A DNA stretch of 64,000 bases from DAOUBP01 sp964474695 (GTDB lineage: Bacteria > Chloroflexota > Anaerolineae > CG2-30-64-16). Location of the stretch: NCBI GenBank assembly GCA_964474695.1, contig CAYYTK010000007.1:1-64000 (forward strand), in the 5' to 3' direction. A program made the translations under genes and the position numbers. Below the pieces are notes generated by a model that was not told the DNA's origin, ran no database searches, and saw nothing but the letters and a program-made list of their open reading frames with translations. How positions within the stretch are numbered: the first letter of the stretch is position 1; every line of letters begins with the position of its first letter. Shown here one piece after another: positions 50,229-58,549 of the stretch.

Positions 50229-50266
50229 GGGCTGTGGCTGCGCGGGAACACTGCCGGCCACAGCCC
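50229..50266 (+). other. Hairpin between the two RpiR genes
   Basis: gggctgtggc (50229-50238) and gccacagccc (50257-50266) form a perfect 10-bp stem ending 8 bp before ATG 50275. It may restrict translation of the second gene. Confidence 0.6.
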
Positions 50267-50274
50267 ATCTGTCG

Positions 50275-51174
50275 ATGGAGCGGACTGTGTATCAAGATCA
50301 AATTCGTGCCGCGTACGCGTATTTCTCGCCCGGTTACCGGCGCATTGCTGACTTCCTCTTGAACCGTTATCAGGACGCGGTCTTTATGACGGCGGCCGAG
50401 ATCGGCCGATCTGCCCAGGTGGATACGGCGTTGGTCGTTCGGTTTGCCCAGCGTCTGGGCTATCCGGGCTTTCCTGAGCTCATTGCCGAGGTTCAAGACC
50501 ATGTGAGGCAGGAGCTGCGCGCTGTCTATCAGCCGGCTGAAGGTGATGATTCCCCGGTGCAGGTGTTTCGGCGCAACCTGTTGCAGGATCGTAACAACCT
50601 GGACTACATGCTGATGCACCTGGATGAGGGGTCCCTGAAAGAGGTGGTTCGTTTGCTCGGCCAGGCGCCCAGGGTCTTCGTGATCGGCGAGGGTCATACC
50701 GACTATCTGGCTGAAGCGTTCGCAGGACACCTCTGGTTGCTGGGAATCTCAGCACACACGATTTCGTCTGAAGTGACGCGTCAGGCATCTGTTCTGGCGA
50801 TCCTGGCCCCCTCGGATGTTGTGGTGGGAATCGGCGTGACAGCGCTGAACCCAGGCTCGGCGGTGGTGATTCGGGCCGCGCGGGCGGCTGGCTCCCACAC
50901 CATCGGTATCGTGTCCTCGATGACGAATCCGGTTGCCACAGCCGCGCAGTACGTGTTACAGGCCCCGGTCTTGACCGTCGGCATGCTGCCTTCGTGGACT
51001 GCCGTCGCGGCGGTCCTACATGCCATCGTTCAGGTGTTGGCGACGGAGGCGGGGGACCTTGCCGCGGAACGGGCCATGCGCGAAGATCATTTCCTGGGAA
51101 TTTACGAGGAGATCCTGAGGAAGGATCTGGCCAGGGTTCGTGGAGCAATCGCCGAGTATAACGTCGTGCCTTAG
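50275..51174 (+). CDS. MurR/RpiR family regulator 2
   Basis: This 299-aa paralogue of the upstream gene shares GYRRIADFLLNRYQDAVFMTAAEIG and VVRFAQRLGYPGFPEL, then a SIS domain (VFVIGEGHTDYLAEAFAGHLW). The C-terminal extension differs. Its stop overlaps by 4 bp the stop of the convergent membrane protein gene. Two adjacent RpiR paralogues with no sugar transporter between them are unusual. The start codon is close to a hairpin and has only a weak ribosome site. Confidence 0.85.
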   Translation: MERTVYQDQIRAAYAYFSPGYRRIADFLLNRYQDAVFMTAAEIGRSAQVDTALVVRFAQRLGYPGFPELIAEVQDHVRQELRAVYQPAEGDDSPVQVFRRNLLQDRNNLDYMLMHLDEGSLKEVVRLLGQAPRVFVIGEGHTDYLAEAFAGHLWLLGISAHTISSEVTRQASVLAILAPSDVVVGIGVTALNPGSAVVIRAARAAGSHTIGIVSSMTNPVATAAQYVLQAPVLTVGMLPSWTAVAAVLHAIVQVLATEAGDLAAERAMREDHFLGIYEEILRKDLARVRGAIAEYNVVP

Positions 51175-52589
51175 GCGTCAGATGCGCGCAACTCCGGGTC
51201 GGTCAGCGTCCCAAGCGCGAGAAACGCGAGAATGTAGCCCAGGTAGTTCTCGTTGAGGAAACGCGAGAAGAAGAAGAAGACCACCAGAAACAGCCCGTAG
51301 CCCCAGGCTGCGCGGGCCGGTGTGTTTTCCGCGGCCTGCTTTTTCAGCAAGGCCAGAAGTAACGGCAGGCCGATGAGCAGCTCGGTCAGCCAGAAGGGCC
51401 AGTAGGCGAAGCGATCCTCAACCCAGCCAAGGGCCAATACGAGGTTCGAGGCGCCCCATCCCCAGATTTGGTATGACGTCTCTGACGTTCCTGCTGACCA
51501 GCGCCAAACATCATCGAATAACGCGGCCGGATTCCAGGCCAGGTAAGGCCCTACGATGAGTAGGGTGGCGGCCAGGGCCGGCCAGCCGCTGCGCCAGGCG
51601 CGCGCCAGCCAGGCAAGCGGACGGCGCCACAGATCGCGCGGGTCATCGCCTGCAACCAGGACCAGATAGAACGGCGCGAGGAACCAGGCCGTAGGTTTGC
51701 TGGCGCAGGCCAGGCCTAACGCGGCCGCCGAAGCGATTTGCCAGCCGCGGCCTGCACCTGGCGCGCGCCCGCGTCGATAGAGCCACAAACTCAACACGAT
51801 CCACGCCAACACGAAGCTATCATTTTGCCCATAGATCAGGTCTGAACCCATGATCGGGTTCAGGCCCAACAGCATCACCAGCAGCAGTTTGTTCTGTGCG
51901 CCGCGCGCCAGCCCCGGGGTCAACAACAACGTGAGGGCAAAAAGCAGCAGATAGACGAAGCGCTGGTCATACCAGCCGATGGCGGCATCAGCCAACAGCT
52001 TGAAAGGGGCTGAGAACAAAAAGGTCCAGGGCAGATAGGGGTAATGATAGAGCGCCGTGCGGAACGCGTCGATCCCCCACTCTGCCATCGGTGTCCCCAA
52101 ATAGTCCTCGACGTAGGGGTTTCGGCCATCCAGCAGATAGGTGATGGTGGCTTCAGTTTGAATCACACCGCCATCGTGGCTGTAGCTTGCCGGGCCGCTG
52201 TTTTGGCGCAGGAGGGTCAGCTTCAAACTGGGCGCGAAGACCGTGAGGAGGACGATGGCCCAGATCAGCACCAGGCTGATCCAATAGCGCAGACGCTCAC
52301 CTCTTATGAATTCACTCAGCAACAGGTAGACTAACAGACAGCCGAGGGCTGCCACAATCAGCAGCAGGCCGACCGGGTCTACGAGTTGTTGTTGCGCCAG
52401 CAGGGCGGCCGCTTGGGGGGGCAGGAGCTGGCCCAGCCAGGAGTGACGCGCAACATCCGCCTGACGCAGCGGCAGCACTGCGGCTTCGGCCAGGGTGTCA
52501 ATGCGGATGCGAGCCAGAACAAGCACGGCCAACACCAGGGCGTCCAGGCGCCGCTGCAACTGCGAGCCGATAGAGGGATTCTGCATCAT
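51171..52589 (-). CDS. Multi-pass membrane glycosyltransferase-like protein
   Basis: This 472-aa protein has about ten membrane segments and the pattern GLNPIMGSDLIYGQNDSFVLAWIV and ASKPTAWFLAPFYLVLVAG, as in DUF2029/GT87-type polyprenyl-phosphate-sugar mannosyltransferases. A periplasmic Asp-rich loop (YSHDGGVIQTEATI) may be catalytic. The message is probably leaderless: TATAAT ends 6 nt before ATG 52589. It is convergent with the second RpiR gene and divergent from the Crp/Fnr gene. Confidence 0.75.
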   Translation of the reverse strand: MMQNPSIGSQLQRRLDALVLAVLVLARIRIDTLAEAAVLPLRQADVARHSWLGQLLPPQAAALLAQQQLVDPVGLLLIVAALGCLLVYLLLSEFIRGERLRYWISLVLIWAIVLLTVFAPSLKLTLLRQNSGPASYSHDGGVIQTEATITYLLDGRNPYVEDYLGTPMAEWGIDAFRTALYHYPYLPWTFLFSAPFKLLADAAIGWYDQRFVYLLLFALTLLLTPGLARGAQNKLLLVMLLGLNPIMGSDLIYGQNDSFVLAWIVLSLWLYRRGRAPGAGRGWQIASAAALGLACASKPTAWFLAPFYLVLVAGDDPRDLWRRPLAWLARAWRSGWPALAATLLIVGPYLAWNPAALFDDVWRWSAGTSETSYQIWGWGASNLVLALGWVEDRFAYWPFWLTELLIGLPLLLALLKKQAAENTPARAAWGYGLFLVVFFFFSRFLNENYLGYILAFLALGTLTDPELRASDA

Positions 52590-52595
52590 GGGCCC

Positions 52596-52601
52596 ATTAT
52601 A
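52596..52601 (-). promoter_or_regulatory. -10 box for a leaderless membrane-protein transcript
   Basis: On the minus strand TATAAT-gggccc-ATG. No -35 matches, but aactacc (52602-52608) and ggtagtt (52622-52628) form an inverted repeat just upstream, which could be an activator site. Confidence 0.6.
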
Positions 52602-52650
52602 AACTACCTGCCAGCACTTGTGGTAGTTTTCGGCTGGGGCCGCAGGCGCC

Positions 52651-52679
52651 TTGTTTTATACGGCCGTTTCGCCTATAAT
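52651..52679 (+). promoter_or_regulatory. Promoter of the Crp/Fnr gene
   Basis: TTGTTT (52651-52656) and TATAAT (52674-52679) are 17 bp apart; the gene starts at 52724. Confidence 0.7.
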
Positions 52680-52723
52680 GATTCTGTTTGGCGCATGTGT
52701 GCAGCCAGCCTCAGGGGGGCGGT

Positions 52724-53392
52724 GTGGACCAGAAACTCGATTACCTTTCGGATGTCGATCTATTCCACGATCTTTCCGAGCGGGACATGCTGGAGCTGGA
52801 TCGTATGACCACGATCACCAGCGTGCCGCGCGGACGCGTTTTTTATCAGCCCGAAGATACCGGCGAGGTTCTCTTCTTGATCAAACAGGGACGGGTGCAG
52901 CTTTATCGCATCTCACCTGACGGCAAGAAGCTGGTCATTGCCACCCTGGGACCCGGAACGATTTTCGGCGAGATGGCGCTCTTAGGCCAGCAGATGCACA
53001 ACACGTTTGCGGAGACGCTGGATGACAGCTTGATTCTGGTGATGAGCCGCGCAGACCTGGAGCGTTTGATCCTGCGCCAGCCCAGTGTTGGGCTGCGTGT
53101 GTTGGAGATCACCGGCCGGCGGTTGAGTGATGCTGAGACGCGGCTGCAGGATATGGCATTCAAGGGCATCCCCGCGCGTTTGGCCTCCCTTTTGCTGCGG
53201 CTGGCGGCTGAACGCGGTTCGCGTGAGATCACTGGCCTGACGCATCAGGACCTGGCAGAGACCATCGGCACCTATCGCGAGACCGCTACGCAGGTCCTCA
53301 ATGATTTCAAGGTGCGAGGGCTGATTGAGATTGGGCGTAAACGGATTGGCCTGTTGGATCCTGAGCGGTTGGCGCAAATCGCGCAGAGTTGA
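52724..53392 (+). CDS. Crp/Fnr-family transcription regulator
   Basis: This 222-aa protein has a cyclic-nucleotide-binding fold (LSDVDLFHDLSERDMLELD, LFLIKQGRVQLYRISPDGKKL, GTIFGEMALLGQ) and a C-terminal Crp-type winged helix (GLTHQDLAETIGTYRETATQVLNDFKVRGLIE). It lacks the N-terminal Cys cluster of FNR, so it is not an oxygen sensor of that kind. GTG 52724 follows aggggggcg. The ligand is unknown. Confidence 0.88.
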   Translation: MDQKLDYLSDVDLFHDLSERDMLELDRMTTITSVPRGRVFYQPEDTGEVLFLIKQGRVQLYRISPDGKKLVIATLGPGTIFGEMALLGQQMHNTFAETLDDSLILVMSRADLERLILRQPSVGLRVLEITGRRLSDAETRLQDMAFKGIPARLASLLLRLAAERGSREITGLTHQDLAETIGTYRETATQVLNDFKVRGLIEIGRKRIGLLDPERLAQIAQS

Positions 53393-53432
53393 ACTGCGGG
53401 GTTTGGTTCTGCTCAAGGGGCGCGTGCACGGT

Positions 53433-53461
53433 TTGACAAACGCTGGTAGCCGGTTTAGAAT
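53433..53461 (+). promoter_or_regulatory. Ferredoxin promoter
   Basis: TTGACA (53433-53438, perfect) and TAGAAT (53456-53461) are 17 bp apart, followed by AGGAGGA and ATG 53536. Confidence 0.85.
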
Positions 53462-53535
53462 AGCGGTACCTTGCCGCTGACGACATGCAACGGTCGTCAC
53501 ATATTATGGTATCTACCAAGCCTAGGAGGAACAAG

Positions 53536-53814
53536 ATGCCCCACGTAATCTTCGACCTATGCATCCGCGACGGCGCCTGTGCCGAGGTCTGCCCCACCGA
53601 ATGCATCGTGCCTGGTGAGCCGGAGTCAGAATGGCCCTGGTTCTATATCGACCCTGACACCTGCATCGATTGCGGCGCCTGCCAGCCAGAATGCCCGGTC
53701 GACGCAATCCGCCCCGAGGACGACCTCAGGGACGAGTTCCCGCAGTATGTGGGCGCGATTGAATTGAACGCCCGGTACTTCTCTGAAGGCCCTGGGTACT
53801 CCGCCAAGAAGTAG
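53536..53814 (+). CDS. Bacterial 7Fe/8Fe-type ferredoxin
   Basis: This 92-aa protein carries eight cysteines at 9, 15, 19, 23 and 43, 46, 49, 53 (CAEVCPTEC and CIDCGACQPECP). The layout with an extra gap before C15 fits the 7Fe ferredoxins of Thermus type, which hold one [3Fe-4S] and one [4Fe-4S]. It could be an electron carrier for enzymes such as the AOR protein encoded here. It has its own promoter and terminator. Confidence 0.9.
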   Translation: MPHVIFDLCIRDGACAEVCPTECIVPGEPESEWPWFYIDPDTCIDCGACQPECPVDAIRPEDDLRDEFPQYVGAIELNARYFSEGPGYSAKK

Positions 53815-53838
53815 CCCAACCGGCAAATGTAGCGTCTT

Positions 53839-53866
53839 GCAGGCCCCTGCCAAAACAGGGGCCTGC
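53839..53866 (+). terminator. Terminator after the ferredoxin gene
   Basis: gcaggcccctg (53839-53849) and caggggcctgc (53856-53866) form a perfect 11-bp stem followed by atttta. Confidence 0.85.
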
Positions 53867-53914
53867 ATTTTATGTAGGAATGGCGGCAGATGGCGGACGG
53901 ATCGTTCAGAACGG

Positions 53915-54160
53915 ATGTGCCCGGTGCGGCCGTTGGTGGGTGTGGGCGCCGTCGTGTGGGATGGCGCGCGCGTGCTTTTGGAGCGGCGGCGGGCAGCCGC
54001 CAGGGCAAGGCTCTTGGGCCCTTCCTGGTGGTCTGATCAATGTGGGTGAGTCGGCCGCGGCCGCAGTTCAGCGCGAGGTGCGCGAGGAGTGCGGCATCGA
54101 GGTGAAAGTCGGCCCGGTGTCAGGACTATTCGAGCCGATCCAGACACGAGACCCGAGCAC
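53915..54160 (+). pseudogene. Truncated, frameshifted NUDIX hydrolase remnant
   Basis: The first frame reads MCPVRPLVGVGAVVWDGARVLLERR and then leaves the family. One base later a second frame continues as GQGSWALPGGLINVGES, then REVREECGIEV, which is the NUDIX box G-x5-E-x7-REVxEExGI. The protein stops matching after about 80 residues and glnA begins at 54206, so the C-terminal half is missing. A sequencing error could explain the shift but not the truncation. Confidence 0.7.
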
Positions 54161-54205
54161 CGGCAAAGCTGCTGGACCGCCGATCTACTGCCAAAGGAGG
54201 CAGAC

Positions 54206-55624
54206 ATGTTCAAGAGCTTCGACGCTGCCGCGGCCTTTGTCCGCGATAGCGGTATCCGCATGATCGACCTCAAATTCAGCGACCTGTGGGGGCGCTGGCA
54301 CCATGTCACCATTTCTGCCAGCGAATTTACCTCCGGGCTCATGACTGCCGGCGTCGGCTTCGACGGCTCCAGTGTCGGGCTGGCCAGCGTTAAGTCCGGT
54401 GACATGGTCCTGATCCCCGAGTTGGCCACCGGCGTGCTTGACCCGTTTTGGGAAGTGCCTGTCCTGAGCTTTGTTTGCTCCGTAGTAGAGGCGGATAGCA
54501 AGGCGCCTTTCTATCGCGATCCCCGCGTCATTGCCCAACGCGCCGAGGCCTATATGCGCGCCACCGGCATCGCCGATGAAAGCCGCTGGGGTCCTGAGTT
54601 TGAGTTTTACGTTTTCGAGAATGTCGCCTACGAGAACAGCGTCAATGCCGCCAGCTACCGGGTCGATTCGGCAGAGGCGGATTGGCATAGCAAAGAGGGC
54701 GGGCTGGGGCATTACGTCCCGCTGCATGGCGGGTATCATGCGATTCCGCCCAAGGATCAGTTGGCTGGCCTGCGTACGCGAATCACGCTTGCCCTGGAGG
54801 CGATGGGCGTGCCGGTGAAGTACCACCATCATGAGGTAGGCGGCCCCGGCCAGTGCGAAATCGAGACGCCGCTGATGGGACTGCTGCCGGCAGCCGATGC
54901 CGTACAGGTCATCAAGTACGTGTCACGCCTGGTCGCCCGCCAGTCGGGCCAAGCGGTCACCTTCATGCCCAAGCCGCTCTACGGGGAGGCGGGCAGCGGG
55001 ATGCATTTTCACCAGCATCTGTTTCTCAAGGGGATCAATCAGTTTTATGATCCGCAAGGGTACAGCCTGTTGAGTAAGACCGCGATGTGCTATATCGGCG
55101 GGCTGTTGTTCCACGCGCCGGCACTGCTGGCATTCACCAATCCCAGTACAAACTCCTATCGCCGCCTGGTGCCCGGTTACGAGGCGCCTGTCAATTGCTT
55201 CTTCTCCACCGGCAACCGCAGTGCTGCCATCCGTGTGCCTAAGTATGCCACCCAACCTGCGGCGGTGCGGTTTGAGTTCCGCCCGCCGGACGCCACTTGT
55301 AATCCCTACCTGGCGATGGCTGCCATGCTGATGGCAGGGGTGGATGGCGTGCGTCGCGGGATAGATCCTACGGAACACGGCTTTGGGCCGATCGACGAGA
55401 ATATCTTTTCCTGGCCGGCAGAGAAGCGTGCGCTCATCAAGGCGTTGCCGACCTCGTTGGGCGAAGCGTGCGATGCGCTGAAGGCGGATCACGAGTTCCT
55501 GATGGAAGGTAACGTGTTCGACGAGGAACTGCTGGAGGATTGGATCAAAGCCAAGTTGGCCGAGCATTACGCCGTGTTGGAGCGGCCGCACCCCTACGAG
55601 GTGCAACTGTATTTCGACCTATGA
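54206..55624 (+). CDS. glnA: Glutamine synthetase, type I
   Basis: This 472-aa enzyme forms glutamine from glutamate, ammonia and ATP. Motifs are in order: GVGFDGSSVGLASV, GPEFEFYVFE (metal Glu), HHHEVGGPGQCEIE, AGSGMHFHQHLF (ATP/metal), NPSTNSYRRLVPGYEAP, NRSAAIRVP and EFRPPDATCNPYL. The C-terminus shows no clear adenylylated Tyr motif (NLYDLP), so adenylylation control is doubtful. ATG 54206 follows aggagg. It begins within the region of the NUDIX remnant. Confidence 0.93.
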   Translation: MFKSFDAAAAFVRDSGIRMIDLKFSDLWGRWHHVTISASEFTSGLMTAGVGFDGSSVGLASVKSGDMVLIPELATGVLDPFWEVPVLSFVCSVVEADSKAPFYRDPRVIAQRAEAYMRATGIADESRWGPEFEFYVFENVAYENSVNAASYRVDSAEADWHSKEGGLGHYVPLHGGYHAIPPKDQLAGLRTRITLALEAMGVPVKYHHHEVGGPGQCEIETPLMGLLPAADAVQVIKYVSRLVARQSGQAVTFMPKPLYGEAGSGMHFHQHLFLKGINQFYDPQGYSLLSKTAMCYIGGLLFHAPALLAFTNPSTNSYRRLVPGYEAPVNCFFSTGNRSAAIRVPKYATQPAAVRFEFRPPDATCNPYLAMAAMLMAGVDGVRRGIDPTEHGFGPIDENIFSWPAEKRALIKALPTSLGEACDALKADHEFLMEGNVFDEELLEDWIKAKLAEHYAVLERPHPYEVQLYFDL

Positions 55625-55869
55625 TGAAGATTCGGAGGCCAGGCTTCGAGAGAAATCCGGCCTCTGAATCGGACCAGGTGCTTGGCATAACGAACCTTAA
55701 CGGAAAATCACCAGGCTTAACTTTAAGGTTTGGCGGATCGGCTTCAGCCCACACCCTAAACTGTGTCCGATCCCCGGACTTATACTACAGGTAGCGTAGA
55801 ACGGGCGTGCGTTCGCGTGAGTTCTACATAAGCAGTTGACAAAATGGCAGTTTGCTGCAAACTGCGCGT
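55625..55869 (+). other. Non-coding region after glnA
   Basis: No gene is visible. A TTGACA at 55836-55841 has no matching -10, and gcagtttgc/gcaaactgc (55847-55865) is a perfect 9-bp inverted repeat around one base. It may be a regulatory site for the dnaA promoter that follows. Confidence 0.5.
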
Positions 55870-55898
55870 TTGCCTCCAAACTCCTCGTGCGATAGAAT
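55870..55898 (+). promoter_or_regulatory. dnaA promoter
   Basis: TTGCCT (55870-55875) and TAGAAT (55893-55898) have a 17-bp spacer. The start point would be near 55905, giving a 226-nt leader to dnaA with a small hairpin at 55991-56010 (tgggcgg/ccgccca). Confidence 0.6.
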
Positions 55899-55904
55899 AC
55901 CCGC

Positions 55905-55943
55905 ATGAATGATCGGCCGGACGTGCCCAGCCTGCATCGATGA
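55905..55943 (+). CDS. Possible leaderless 12-residue upstream ORF
   Basis: ATG at 55905 lies 6 nt after the -10 box, as in the leaderless genes of this window. The ORF reads MNDRPDVPSLHR and stops. A short leader peptide before dnaA could couple dnaA expression to translation. It may be chance. Confidence 0.3.
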   Translation: MNDRPDVPSLHR

Positions 55944-56130
55944 CTCTCCTGTCTGTCTGACCGACATTCATCGATCTCCTTTTGCTGCGGTGGGCGGCTT
56001 TGCCCGCCCATGCTGGACTAACCAGCGCCTTGATGTTTTCGATCCTGCCTTAACGTGCTTGCTGGCGCAAGCGCGGAGTAAACTGCGCCCTGCTGGCGGA
56101 CGCTCTAGGGCTTTGTTTGGGTGACGTGAC

Positions 56131-57522
56131 ATGAACCTGCCAGATGCATCTACCACCCGATCGTCGAAAGACGTGTGGGATATTGCGCGCAGCCATCTGC
56201 GCCTGCAACTGCCGCGGAGCACCTATGAGACGTGGGTGCGCGACACCGTGTGCCTGGCGCAGGAAGACGGCGCCTTTGTGATCGGCGTCGGTAATGCCTA
56301 CGCCAAGGACTGGCTTTCGCTGCGGCTGCGGCCAATGATTAAGCGCACCTTGGCGAGCATTGTCGGACAGGCCGTCGATGTTTCCTTTGTAGTGCAGCCG
56401 GTGCCGGCCATGGATGCCCCTTCTGCGCCCCCGGCGCCGCTGTTGGCCGGGGAAACCGCGGCGGAGCCGGTCTCAGAGCTGCCCCAGGCAACCCAGGGCG
56501 CCAATCTCAACCCGCGTTACACTTTCGAGTCTTTCATAGTCGGGCCATCAAACCGCATGGCGCATGCATCGGCGTTGGCCGTAACTGAACGGCCAGGCAC
56601 AGCCTATAATCCATTGTTTCTGTATGGGGGCAGCGGCCTGGGGAAAACCCATCTGCTCCAGGCCATCGGGCACAGCTTCCAGGCGGCCAACAAGCGCGTG
56701 CTCTACGTCACTTCCGAAGTGTTCACCAATGAGCTGATTGGCGCCATCCGTACGCAGTCGACGGACCTGTTTCGGGCGAAGTATCGTAACACCGATGTGC
56801 TGTTGCTGGACGACGTCCACTTCCTGGCCGGCAAGGAGCAGACGCAGGAGGAGTTCTTTCATACCTTCAACGAGTTGCACGCTGCCAACCGGCAAATCGT
56901 GCTGACCAGCGATCGCCCACCGCAGGCGATTCCCACCCTGGAGGAACGACTGCGCTCGCGGTTTGGCTGGGGCATGATTGCCGATGTTCAGGCTCCTACC
57001 CTGGAGACGCGCATCGCGATTTTGCAGACCAAGGCTGCTTCAATGGGGCGCCGCGTCCCTGACGAGGTCCTGCACTTGATCGCGCAACGTGCGCACCGTA
57101 ACATCCGGGATTTGGAAGGCGCGCTGAACAAGGTGTTGGCCCATGCTGAGCTGTTCAAACGGCCGCTCAATGCACAGCTTGTCGAAGATGCACTGGCCTA
57201 TCTCGCACCCGCTCAGGGCAAACTAACCTTGGAGACGATCCTGGATGTAGCCGCCGACTACTTTGGCTTTACGATCAGCGCACTGGTTGGCCGCGACCGC
57301 AGCGCCAAGATCGCGCTGGCACGCCAGATCGTGATGTTTGTGATGCGCGAAGAGACCGGCGCGTCGCTGCCGCAAATCGGCCAGGTATTGGGCGGACGGG
57401 ATCATACCACGGTGATTCACGGCTGCGAGAAAATCTCCGGCGAACTGGGCAATGACCCTGAGGTGGCACGCACCATCGGCGAGTTGCGCAACAGGCTTTA
57501 CGAACCGGTGCGCGTGCGCTGA
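56131..57522 (+). CDS. dnaA: Chromosomal replication initiator DnaA
   Basis: This 463-aa protein opens chromosomal origins. Domain I is about 1-85. The AAA+ domain has Walker A GGSGLGKTHLLQA (near 166), Walker B LLLDDVHFLAGKEQTQEEFF (near 229), and RDLEGALNKVLAHAE. Domain IV has the DnaA-box-binding signature GRDHTTVIHGCEKI (near 425). ATG 56131 is used; GTG 56125 is possible. dnaN does not follow. The region after its terminator carries DnaA-box-like sites. Confidence 0.96.
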   Translation: MNLPDASTTRSSKDVWDIARSHLRLQLPRSTYETWVRDTVCLAQEDGAFVIGVGNAYAKDWLSLRLRPMIKRTLASIVGQAVDVSFVVQPVPAMDAPSAPPAPLLAGETAAEPVSELPQATQGANLNPRYTFESFIVGPSNRMAHASALAVTERPGTAYNPLFLYGGSGLGKTHLLQAIGHSFQAANKRVLYVTSEVFTNELIGAIRTQSTDLFRAKYRNTDVLLLDDVHFLAGKEQTQEEFFHTFNELHAANRQIVLTSDRPPQAIPTLEERLRSRFGWGMIADVQAPTLETRIAILQTKAASMGRRVPDEVLHLIAQRAHRNIRDLEGALNKVLAHAELFKRPLNAQLVEDALAYLAPAQGKLTLETILDVAADYFGFTISALVGRDRSAKIALARQIVMFVMREETGASLPQIGQVLGGRDHTTVIHGCEKISGELGNDPEVARTIGELRNRLYEPVRVR

Positions 57523-57550
57523 ATCCTTATGTAAGGCACGCTGCAAGAAA

Positions 57551-57584
57551 ATACGCCCCGGCGATCTCGTTTGCCGGGGCGTAT
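57551..57584 (+). terminator. dnaA terminator
   Basis: atacgccccggc and gccggggcgtat (57551-57562 and 57573-57584) form a perfect 12-bp stem followed by ttgttg. Confidence 0.85.
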
Positions 57585-57640
57585 TTGTTGCTACAAAAAT
57601 AGCCAACCAGGGCAGCGAACATGCGTTTTGGTCTGGCTTT

Positions 57641-57777
57641 TGTGGACAAACGACCGCTTTACTGTGGACAACTACGATTGGGTGTGGATATCATCTCTCG
57701 GCCAGGCCCAAAATAGGTCCTCGCGTTCTGACACCCCCTACAATTAGTGGTTGGGCTGCTGCGTGGGATGTGGATTG
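57641..57777 (+). other. Candidate oriC with DnaA-box-like sites
   Basis: tgtggacaa occurs at 57641-57649 and 57663-57671, tgtggatat at 57683-57691 and tgtggattg at 57769-57777. These are reverse complements of forms close to the DnaA box TTATCCACA (TTGTCCACA, ATATCCACA, CAATCCACA). The first three are evenly spaced by 20-22 bp. The site is directly downstream of dnaA, a usual position for oriC. Confidence 0.6.
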
Positions 57778-57821
57778 GCGCGGCCGCGCCTGGACAGCTT
57801 CGGTCCTGAAAGCAGCGTGAC

Positions 57822-58508
57822 TCAATGCCTCGGTATCTCGCCCAACACCGCCAGGCCCATCTGCTCCAACTCAGCGCGTTCGCGCACGGTGGCATCGAGA
57901 TAGTGCCATAGGAAAGCCAGGGCGATGCCGGCTGCCAGACCCAACAGCACGCGCAGCGGGAGGTCGAGTTGCTCACGCGCCGGCCGGCCGACCAGGCTGA
58001 TTGTTGGGGGGTCGATGAGCCGGATGTCTGCTTCTTCGGCGCTGAACTGGCCAAAGAACTCGGCGCTGCCCTCGGTCAGGGTGGCGGCGATCGCTTCGGC
58101 AATGGCGCGCAACTGGGTCTCATCGCCCCAGCCCACGTTCACCGTGAGGATACGGTGCAACTTGCCGGGCTGGGTGCTGGCGCTGATCGCTCCGGGGGGT
58201 ACGACGATGCCCTGATCGGCCAGCCGCGCGCTGACTGCTGTCGCGAACGCCTGGCTGCGCACGATCTCGCCCAGGTCGTCCACCAGGTATTCTGACGTGA
58301 GCATGGTGTAGTAGCGATCGTAGGTGTAGACGCCGGGGATGCGTTCGGGCGCGATGCCGACGTTAAAGCGCATGGCGGCGTTGTAGCTGGCCGGCCGCGC
58401 CTGCCAGGGCTTCTGCATGACCAGCGTGAGCAATCCGACCAGCAGCGCCAACCCAACGGGCAGCCACCAGCGGCGGAGGATGATTTTCCAGTAGGTGCGT
58501 AGTTCCAT
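57822..58508 (-). CDS. Wzz-like chain-length determinant / YveK-type protein
   Basis: This 228-aa protein has a membrane segment at each end (WWLPVGLALLVGLLTLV and LRVLLGLAAGIALAFLWHYLD) and the terminal pattern ATVRERAELEQMGLAVLGEIP, typical of Wzz/YveK-type polysaccharide co-polymerases. No BY-kinase is adjacent. gaggc precedes the ATG. It likely controls the length or export of a surface polymer made by nearby glycosyltransferases. Confidence 0.85.
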   Translation of the reverse strand: MELRTYWKIILRRWWLPVGLALLVGLLTLVMQKPWQARPASYNAAMRFNVGIAPERIPGVYTYDRYYTMLTSEYLVDDLGEIVRSQAFATAVSARLADQGIVVPPGAISASTQPGKLHRILTVNVGWGDETQLRAIAEAIAATLTEGSAEFFGQFSAEEADIRLIDPPTISLVGRPAREQLDLPLRVLLGLAAGIALAFLWHYLDATVRERAELEQMGLAVLGEIPRH

Positions 58509-58549
58509 GTGATAGCCTCGGAGTGTTGCGTGCTGCGTATTTCAGGTGG

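Noticed and set aside
55909..56124. 71-codon ORF before dnaA
   Set aside because: There is no ribosome site, the composition is Cys/Arg-rich and unlike neighbours, and it covers the dnaA leader hairpin.
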